A stretch of 8,327 bases of DNA. Source: an uncultured bacterium (GTDB lineage Bacteria > Cyanobacteriota > Vampirovibrionia > Gastranaerophilales > Gastranaerophilaceae). The DNA lies in the NCBI GenBank assembly GCA_902765655.1, contig CACXAK010000039.1:1-8327 (forward strand), given 5' to 3'. Every line of letters starts with the position of its first letter. Positions within the stretch are counted from its first letter, which is position 1. The position numbers were made by a program, and so were the translations under genes. Positions 4,132 through 8,327 of the stretch are shown one piece after another. The notes beneath the pieces are model-generated. The model was not told the origin of the DNA. It worked only from the letters and a program-made list of their open reading frames with translations, and did no database searches.

Positions 4132-5475
4132 ATGAGAAAAATAAAAGAAGCAACAGTTGCCAATATTTTTTACACAGGCAGCGCAGAGGATTTAATTTTA
4201 CAGATACAGAATTTTAAAGAAACAAGTAAGAACTTGTATCAATATGCGACCAGAGCAGTTATTGTTCCGCATGCCGGACTTGTTTATTCGGGGCGTCTTG
4301 CCTATGAAGGTATAAGTCAGATTGATAAAAATGTAAAGAACATTTTTATTTTTGCACCTTCGCACAGAGTGGGCTTTGACGGCATTGCATTATCAAGCTA
4401 TGATGCCTGGGAAACTCCTATCGGTACTTCCGAGATAAATCAGGAAATTTGCATGGATTTGCATAACAGTTTTGGTGCAAATATAAATGACGATGCAATG
4501 AATAACGAACATTCAATTGAAGTTGAATTACCTATAATTCAGCATTTGTTGGGTGATGCAAAAATTATTCCTGTTCTTATAGGAAAAGAAAATCCGGATG
4601 TTATAAAAAATATTATTGAAAAATATTATCCGGATAAAGAGAATGCGTTTGTTATCTCATCTGATTTGAGTCATTATTTGACAGATGAAAGAGCGAAGGC
4701 AACTGATAAAGTTACGGCGCAAATGATAGAAACCGGTAATATGGCCGGCTTCAGATATGAACAGGCATGTGGTGCTATAGGAATTGCAGGGCTTGTCGGG
4801 TTTGCAAACAATAACAAATTTTCCATGATAAGAATTGATCTTGCAAATTCATCAGAAATTTCCGAAGATAAATCAAAAGTAGTCGGATACGGCTGCTGGT
4901 TCTTGTATGAAGGAAATAAAAATGATTATATTGCAAGGTATCATTCCGGCTTTATCATTGATTTATGCAAACTGATTGTAAATTCCGAATACAATGAAAA
5001 GCCGATGTCTATAATTTATCCGCAGGTGTTCGATCAGCCGGGAGCATGTTTTGTTACAATTGAAGAACACGGTCGCCTGAGAGGTTGTATCGGTTCAATT
5101 GTTGCTCATAGAGCGCTTATTACTGATTTGGTTGAACACGCAAAAGATGCCGCTTTTAAAGATTTGAGATTTTCTCCTGTCAGAGAAGAAGAATTACCGC
5201 ATCTAAAATATGCCGTTTCTATTCTTTCGGATCCAAAGAAAATTATTTTTGAAAACGAAGAACAGTTGATGGAAAAAATTGTTCCGAATGAAGACGGTAT
5301 AATTATTCGTGACGGTGATAATCAGGCAGTTTATTTACCTTCTGTCTGGGCAGAAATTCCTGATAAAAACGAATTTATGAAATCTTTAAAAGTAAAAGCA
5401 GGGCTAAAAGAGGATCATTTTTCTGAAACCTTTGAAGCATATAAATTCTACACGATTTATATAAAAGAAAGATAA
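4132..5475 (+). CDS. amrB/amrA: AmmeMemoRadiSam system proteins B and A fused (Memo-AMMECR1)
   Basis: The ATG at 4132 gives 447 residues; the frame also extends to a TTG at 4099, but MRKIKEATVANIFYTG matches the usual Memo start. Residues 1-260 are the Memo domain, related to non-haem dioxygenases of the LigB type: VPHAG at 46-49 (H47), APSHR at 75-79 (H78), EHSIE at 126-130, SSDLSHY at 176-182 (H181) and QACGAIG (C213). H47, H78 and C213 appear to correspond to the metal ligands H49, H81 and C244 reported for human MEMO1. Residues about 265-447 are the AMMECR1 domain with its signature LRGCIG (316-321), DLRFSPV and VSILSDP. The biochemical role of either half is unsettled. Fusion to one chain and the divergent radical SAM gene support joint action. 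There is no Shine-Dalgarno; the -10 box ends 6 nt before the ATG. Confidence 0.93.
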   Translation: MRKIKEATVANIFYTGSAEDLILQIQNFKETSKNLYQYATRAVIVPHAGLVYSGRLAYEGISQIDKNVKNIFIFAPSHRVGFDGIALSSYDAWETPIGTSEINQEICMDLHNSFGANINDDAMNNEHSIEVELPIIQHLLGDAKIIPVLIGKENPDVIKNIIEKYYPDKENAFVISSDLSHYLTDERAKATDKVTAQMIETGNMAGFRYEQACGAIGIAGLVGFANNNKFSMIRIDLANSSEISEDKSKVVGYGCWFLYEGNKNDYIARYHSGFIIDLCKLIVNSEYNEKPMSIIYPQVFDQPGACFVTIEEHGRLRGCIGSIVAHRALITDLVEHAKDAAFKDLRFSPVREEELPHLKYAVSILSDPKKIIFENEEQLMEKIVPNEDGIIIRDGDNQAVYLPSVWAEIPDKNEFMKSLKVKAGLKEDHFSETFEAYKFYTIYIKER

Positions 5476-5484
5476 TTTCGAATT

Positions 5485-5883
5485 ATGATAATGGATATGT
5501 GGTTCAAACTTCCTGATTTTATCAGGTTTATAGTTATCGGCTGTATAAATGCAGGTATTTCATACATAATTTATGCAATATGCGTATTGATTTTCGGAAC
5601 GGATTATTACCAGTTGTGCGTTGCACTGCAATGGATTTTATCATCATTTATTTCTTATTTGAATCAAAAATTCTTTGTATTCTGCACAAAAGGTAATTAT
5701 GTCAAAGAATATCTCAAATGCTGTTCAACCTGGGCTGTGAGTTATGTATTAAACGTAATTATACTTGAAATTTTTGTAAGATTTTTAATCAAAAACGTGT
5801 ACATCGCTCAGTTTGTTTCTTTGTTCTTGGTTTCAATTTCTACTTATGTATTGTTCAAGTTTTTCGCATTCAAAAAGAATTAA
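5485..5883 (+). CDS. GtrA-family four-helix membrane protein
   Basis: The 132-residue product has four hydrophobic segments, near 12-34, 42-60, 80-100 and 105-126, and the family's marker repeats: NQKFFVF after helix 2 and FKFFAF at the C-terminus. GtrA-like proteins are small inner-membrane proteins thought to help move lipid-linked sugars across the membrane or otherwise serve polysaccharide and cell-wall assembly; the substrate here is not visible. The gene starts 9 nt after the Memo-AMMECR1 stop and is probably co-transcribed. In-frame ATGs also lie at 5491 and 5497, and without a clear Shine-Dalgarno the start is uncertain by up to four residues. No glycosyltransferase gene, the usual partner, is nearby. 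The strong terminator 15 bp downstream closes the unit. Confidence 0.85.
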   Translation: MIMDMWFKLPDFIRFIVIGCINAGISYIIYAICVLIFGTDYYQLCVALQWILSSFISYLNQKFFVFCTKGNYVKEYLKCCSTWAVSYVLNVIILEIFVRFLIKNVYIAQFVSLFLVSISTYVLFKFFAFKKN

Positions 5884-5897
5884 ATTATAAGATAGTT

Positions 5898-5932
5898 AAA
5901 AGGCGGATGAATATTTATTCATCCGCCTTTTT
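5898..5932. terminator. Strong two-way terminator
   Basis: GGCGGATGAAT and ATTCATCCGCC form a perfect 11-bp GC-rich stem with a 4-nt loop, preceded by A4 and followed by T5. It lies between the convergent GtrA and adenosyltransferase genes and can serve both. Confidence 0.92.
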
Positions 5933-5954
5933 CTCTCTTCTTAATATCCTTTAA

Positions 5955-6488
5955 TTAGTATTCAATACCCTGTCTTGCCATAACACCGATATCAAAGTAG
6001 TGTTTAATCGGCTTCATTTCTGTTACCAAATGAGCCATTGCAATAAGTTCAGGGTGAGCATAACGTCCTGTAAGTACAACTTCAAGATTTTCCGGTTTAT
6101 GCAAAAGTACATCTTTAATATCGCTGACCTTAATCATATTCATTGCTGTGCAGATATTGATTTCGTCCAGAATAACCAACTGATATTCACCTGAGTTAAT
6201 CGCTTCTTTTGCTTTTTCCCAACCTTTTTTAGCTTCTTTGTAATCTTCTAAGCATACGTTATGAGAATAACAAACTCTGTCCATTCCAAACTGCATTACT
6301 TCAAGATTAGGTAAAAATTTTGATGATGAAAGCATTTCACCATAAGTTGTTGCTCCGTCACCTTTTGTAAACTGTATAACCAATACTTTCCAACCATGTC
6401 CTAAAGCACGCAAAGCAAGGCCTAATGCTGCAGTTGTTTTCCCCTTGCCATCTCCTGTGTATATTTGTATATAACCATGCTCTAACAC
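5955..6488 (-). CDS. cobO: Corrinoid (cobalamin) adenosyltransferase, CobA/CobO/BtuR family
   Basis: The enzyme transfers the 5'-deoxyadenosyl group of ATP to the cobalt of a reduced corrinoid to make the adenosylcobalamin form (EC 2.5.1.17). The 177 residues begin almost directly with the family P-loop TGDGKGKTTA (11-20), then RALGHGWKV and VIQFTKG (37-43). A Walker-B-like VILDEIN lies at 105-111, VVLTGRYAHPEL at 137-148, and the family's C-terminal ARQGIEY ends the protein. The length is slightly short because the N-terminal extension of E. coli BtuR is absent. The start is GTG at 6488, supported by GGAGG (6497-6501 complement) 8 nt upstream. No other cobalamin biosynthesis gene and no cobalamin riboswitch is visible, so it could act in salvage of imported corrinoids (inference). 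Confidence 0.94.
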   Translation of the reverse strand: MLEHGYIQIYTGDGKGKTTAALGLALRALGHGWKVLVIQFTKGDGATTYGEMLSSSKFLPNLEVMQFGMDRVCYSHNVCLEDYKEAKKGWEKAKEAINSGEYQLVILDEINICTAMNMIKVSDIKDVLLHKPENLEVVLTGRYAHPELIAMAHLVTEMKPIKHYFDIGVMARQGIEY

Positions 6489-6523
6489 CTAAAATACCTC
6501 CGGACTACACTTCCTCTGTGTAT

Positions 6524-6552
6524 ATAATAAACTATTTCCCATAAAATATTAA
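6524..6552 (-). promoter_or_regulatory. Candidate promoter of the adenosyltransferase gene
   Basis: On the minus strand, TTAATA (6547-6552) and TATTAT (6524-6529) are 17 bp apart, matching 4 and 5 of 6 consensus bases. The start would be near 6517, about 28 nt before the GTG, leaving room for the GGAGG site but not for a riboswitch. Confidence 0.45.
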
Positions 6553-6888
6553 TCGTTCAATGGATGGATAAATGAAGTAAAAAGAAAAAAAATTTCTGAT
6601 TGCTTGTTTAAAAATCTCGTTCCCGATTAAGTAAATTCATCATAGAATAAATTTCGGATTTTGACCAATATTTTTTTTGCTTCATGCCAAAGTCTTTACA
6701 ATTTTTTTTTGTTAAATCTTAAAAATCAGCGGTTGGATTATGTTTTCGCAATCTTAATTCCTCAAAGAAAAATTTACAAAAATTTTGTTAAAAATGATTA
6801 AAATACTCTTGCACACATTCAAACATGTCTGTACATCTGAGTTTTCTCCCATGCTTGAATTGTGAAGATTTTTTAATATTTGCGGAAA
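6553..6888. other. Gene-free AT-rich intergenic stretch
   Basis: Both strands are crowded with stops, and homopolymer runs of A and T are frequent (for example T8 at 6691-6698 and T9 near 6702-6710). No open frame has a Shine-Dalgarno site, and I see no tRNA, riboswitch or strong terminator. A 23-codon frame at 6794-6865 is not supported. I cannot assign a function to this stretch. Confidence 0.6.
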
Positions 6889-6920
6889 GCACTAAGGCAT
6901 TGAGATACTAAGGAACTAAG
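6889..6920 (+). repeat. Tandem array of four degenerate 8-bp units
   Basis: The units are GCACTAAG, GCATTGAG, ATACTAAG and GAACTAAG, directly abutting, with consensus GCACTAAG. Such short-unit arrays in intergenic DNA resemble the short tandemly repeated sequences of cyanobacteria, though the unit there is usually 7 bp. Confidence 0.7.
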
Positions 6921-6924
6921 ATCG

Positions 6925-6980
6925 TTTCAAATTATTAATATTAACAATAGTGCTATTTTGAAAATAATTAATATTTGAAA
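6925..6980. repeat. AT-rich imperfect inverted repeat between two octamer arrays
   Basis: The left arm TTTCAAATTATTAAT (6925-6939) pairs with ATTAATATTTGAAA (6967-6980) over 14 bp with one bulged T. The interior contains AATAG-TG-CTATT. The arms lack GC pairs and a T-tract, so it is not a typical terminator. Confidence 0.65.
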
Positions 6981-6981
6981 T

Positions 6982-7021
6982 GAACTTCCCAACTTACAAA
7001 CTTGCCAATTCCCCATCTTAT
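6982..7021 (+). repeat. Second tandem array of five degenerate 8-bp units
   Basis: The units are GAACTTCC, CAACTTAC, AAACTTGC, CAATTCCC and CATCTTAT, with consensus roughly CAACTTNC. The unit length is the same as at 6889-6920, but the sequence is different. The array ends just before the thyX promoter. Confidence 0.6.
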
Positions 7022-7026
7022 TTATA

Positions 7027-7055
7027 TTGCTTTAAGTATACTTTTCATTTATCAT
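7027..7055 (+). promoter_or_regulatory. Candidate promoter of thyX-dtd
   Basis: TTGCTT (7027-7032) and TATCAT (7050-7055, 5 of 6 matches) are 17 bp apart. A start near 7062 would put the AGGGAG site (7064-7069) at the very 5' end of a leader of about 18 nt. Confidence 0.45.
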
Positions 7056-7079
7056 AGTAGAAAAGGGAGTTGAGGAATT

Positions 7080-7799
7080 ATGGAAGAGAGAAATAATAAA
7101 CCGATAGTAAAACTTATATCAAAACCGCAAAATATGTTAAAAACGGTTTACACGGCATGCAGAACTTGTTACAGTGCGCAGTCGCCTGTTGATATGTATG
7201 AAAATGATGTTGATGATGAAAAAATGCTTAAACTTATAAAAAATGTTGTTGCATCAGGTCATCATTCGACTATAGAACACATTCAGGTGAGTTTTGCTAT
7301 TTCAAATGTATCAAGGGCATGTACTCATCAGCTTGTAAGACACAGATTGATGTCTTTTTCTCAAAAATCTCAAAGATATGTTCAGGAAAAAGGGCAATTT
7401 GATTACATAATTCCGCCGACAATTGATAAAAATCCCGAATTAAAAGAAAAATTTATATCATTTATGGGTGAAATTTCAAATAAGTATCAGGAATTTGTAG
7501 ATGCAGGTATTCCTGCTGAAGATGCAAGGTTTGTTCTGCCAAATGCAACTTCGTCTTCTCTTGTTGCGAGTTTGAATTTAAGAGAACTTATTCACCTTGC
7601 GCAGCTAAGATTATGTACAAGAGCGCAATACGAAATAAGAATGATGGTCAAGGCAATGTGTGATGAAATAACGAAAGAAGAACCGTGGTTAAAAGAATAT
7701 TTAGTTCCGAAATGCGAATTTTTGGGCTTTTGTGATGAACACAAATCCTGCGGAAGAAAAATAACAAAAGCAGAACTTTTTGAAAAGGCAGGAATTTAA
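7080..7799 (+). CDS. thyX: FAD-dependent thymidylate synthase ThyX
   Basis: ThyX methylates dUMP to dTMP using methylenetetrahydrofolate, NADPH and FAD (EC 2.1.1.148), replacing the classical ThyA. The 239 residues carry the signature RHR-X7-S as RHRLMSFSQKS (87-97), followed by QRY, with HSTIEH at 62-67 for FAD and substrate binding, EDARFVLPNA at 147-156, and CTRAQYEIR at 179-187. The length is typical and the protein is complete. The ATG at 7080 is preceded by AGGGAG 10 nt upstream and by GAGG only 4 nt upstream; the former is the likelier ribosome site. dtd follows with no gap, so the two are read from one mRNA. The N-terminal segment KPIVKLISKPQNMLKTVYTACRTCYS matches family expectation. 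Confidence 0.97.
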   Translation: MEERNNKPIVKLISKPQNMLKTVYTACRTCYSAQSPVDMYENDVDDEKMLKLIKNVVASGHHSTIEHIQVSFAISNVSRACTHQLVRHRLMSFSQKSQRYVQEKGQFDYIIPPTIDKNPELKEKFISFMGEISNKYQEFVDAGIPAEDARFVLPNATSSSLVASLNLRELIHLAQLRLCTRAQYEIRMMVKAMCDEITKEEPWLKEYLVPKCEFLGFCDEHKSCGRKITKAELFEKAGI

Positions 7800-8237
7800 G
7801 TGAAAGCTCTTGTTCAACGTGTTAAAAAAGCATCTGTAACAATTGATGACAAATTATATTCCAAAATTGATCATGGGTTGCTTGTGTTTTTGGGGGTTCA
7901 AAAAGGTGACAGCAAAGAAAACGCCGATAAATTGGCTCAAAAACTTGTGAATCTCCGGATATTTGAAGATGAAAACGATAAAATGAATTTGTCATTAAAA
8001 GACGTAAATGGTCAAATGCTTGTTGTTTCGCAGTTTACTCTTTGTGGAGATTGTAAAAAAGGCACTCGTCCGAGTTTTGATAATGCAGAGCTTCCGGACA
8101 AAGCAAATGAACTTTATGAATATTTTGTATCCAAAATTAAAGAACAGGGGATTAAAGTACAGACAGGCAGTTTTGGTGCAATGATGGATGTTGAGCTTAT
8201 CAACGACGGCCCTGTTACTTTTATGGTCGAAAAATAA
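7800..8237 (+). CDS. dtd: D-aminoacyl-tRNA deacylase
   Basis: DTD cleaves D-amino acids, and glycine mischarged on tRNA-Ala, from tRNA and so keeps them out of proteins; it works as a dimer in the cytosol. The 145-residue length is typical. The family motifs are present: LVQRVKKASVTID at the N-terminus, SQFTL at 77-81 and the Gly-cisPro motif in NDGPVTFMVE (G137-P138), which forms the chiral-selective pocket. The start is a GTG at 7800 that directly abuts the thyX stop codon; its Shine-Dalgarno, AGGA at 7790-7793, lies inside thyX 6 nt upstream. This arrangement suggests translational coupling. No terminator follows, so the transcript may continue past the window. Confidence 0.97.
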   Translation: MKALVQRVKKASVTIDDKLYSKIDHGLLVFLGVQKGDSKENADKLAQKLVNLRIFEDENDKMNLSLKDVNGQMLVVSQFTLCGDCKKGTRPSFDNAELPDKANELYEYFVSKIKEQGIKVQTGSFGAMMDVELINDGPVTFMVEK

Positions 8238-8327
8238 ATAACTCTAATCCGTTCGGGAATATTGATTTTTACAAAAATATCATTAAATAGTTTATATGGT
8301 GTTTAATGGTGTTAAAAATTATTATGA
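8238..8327 (+). other. Downstream spacer, possibly the start of another gene
   Basis: There is no terminator hairpin after dtd. Near the end the 8-bp word ATGGTGTT occurs twice, 10 bp apart (from 8296 and from 8306), each copy opening a frame (ATG at 8296 or at 8306) that remains open to the edge. Neither has a Shine-Dalgarno site, so a following gene cannot be confirmed. Confidence 0.3.

Noticed and set aside
6506..6522. 5-bp hairpin TACAC/GTGTA upstream of the adenosyltransferase gene as an RNA switch
   Set aside because: The predicted transcription start (about 6517) lies inside it, so it would not form in the mRNA. No cobalamin riboswitch core is visible either.
6794..6865. 23-codon frame in the intergenic region
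   Set aside because: There is no Shine-Dalgarno or promoter in place, and the amino acid content looks random.

Overview
The window comes from an AT-rich bacterial chromosome. The best guess is a gut-type relative of cyanobacteria (Gastranaerophilales / Vampirovibrionia, formerly Melainabacteria). This rests on a type IV prepilin-like protein with a long aspartate- and cysteine-containing pseudopilin body, a tRNA-Gln with a cyanobacteria-like anticodon loop, ThyX instead of ThyA, and overall base composition. No 16S rRNA or other decisive marker is present, so the placement is an inference of moderate confidence.

Layout. Positions 1-841 (minus) hold the N-terminal 280 residues of a response regulator with a coiled coil and a PAS domain; the gene runs off the left edge. 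At 905-1244 (minus) lies the RNase P RNA gene rnpB, whose likely promoter sits inside the last codons of the prepilin gene at 1258-1959 (minus). A compact intergenic region (about 1988-2032) carries back-to-back promoters and a 15-bp palindrome, and drives the prepilin gene leftward and a small unrecognised gene (2222-2587) rightward after a long leader. Two tRNA genes follow, Gly(CCC) and Gln(CTG). The 3' end of tRNA-Gln is repeated perfectly 204 bp downstream, and each copy runs straight into its own terminator hairpin.

The centre (3109-5475) encodes the complete AmmeMemoRadiSam system: a radical SAM enzyme (minus), and on the opposite strand a single protein fusing Memo to AMMECR1. The two start codons are only 21 bp apart around a perfect palindrome that supplies a TATAAT box to each strand. 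Neither gene has a Shine-Dalgarno site, which fits two leaderless mRNAs from one symmetric promoter. A GtrA-family membrane protein follows the fusion gene closely, and a strong two-way terminator closes the unit.

The right part holds a corrinoid adenosyltransferase (5955-6488, minus), then about 590 bp without genes that contain two arrays of degenerate 8-bp repeats around an AT-rich inverted repeat, and then a thyX-dtd pair with no gap between stop and start (thymidylate synthesis and D-aminoacyl-tRNA proofreading). The last 90 bases show no complete gene. The window is mostly housekeeping. The points worth attention are the symmetric leaderless promoter of the functionally unsolved AmmeMemoRadiSam system, the tRNA-end duplication, and the octamer/palindrome element.
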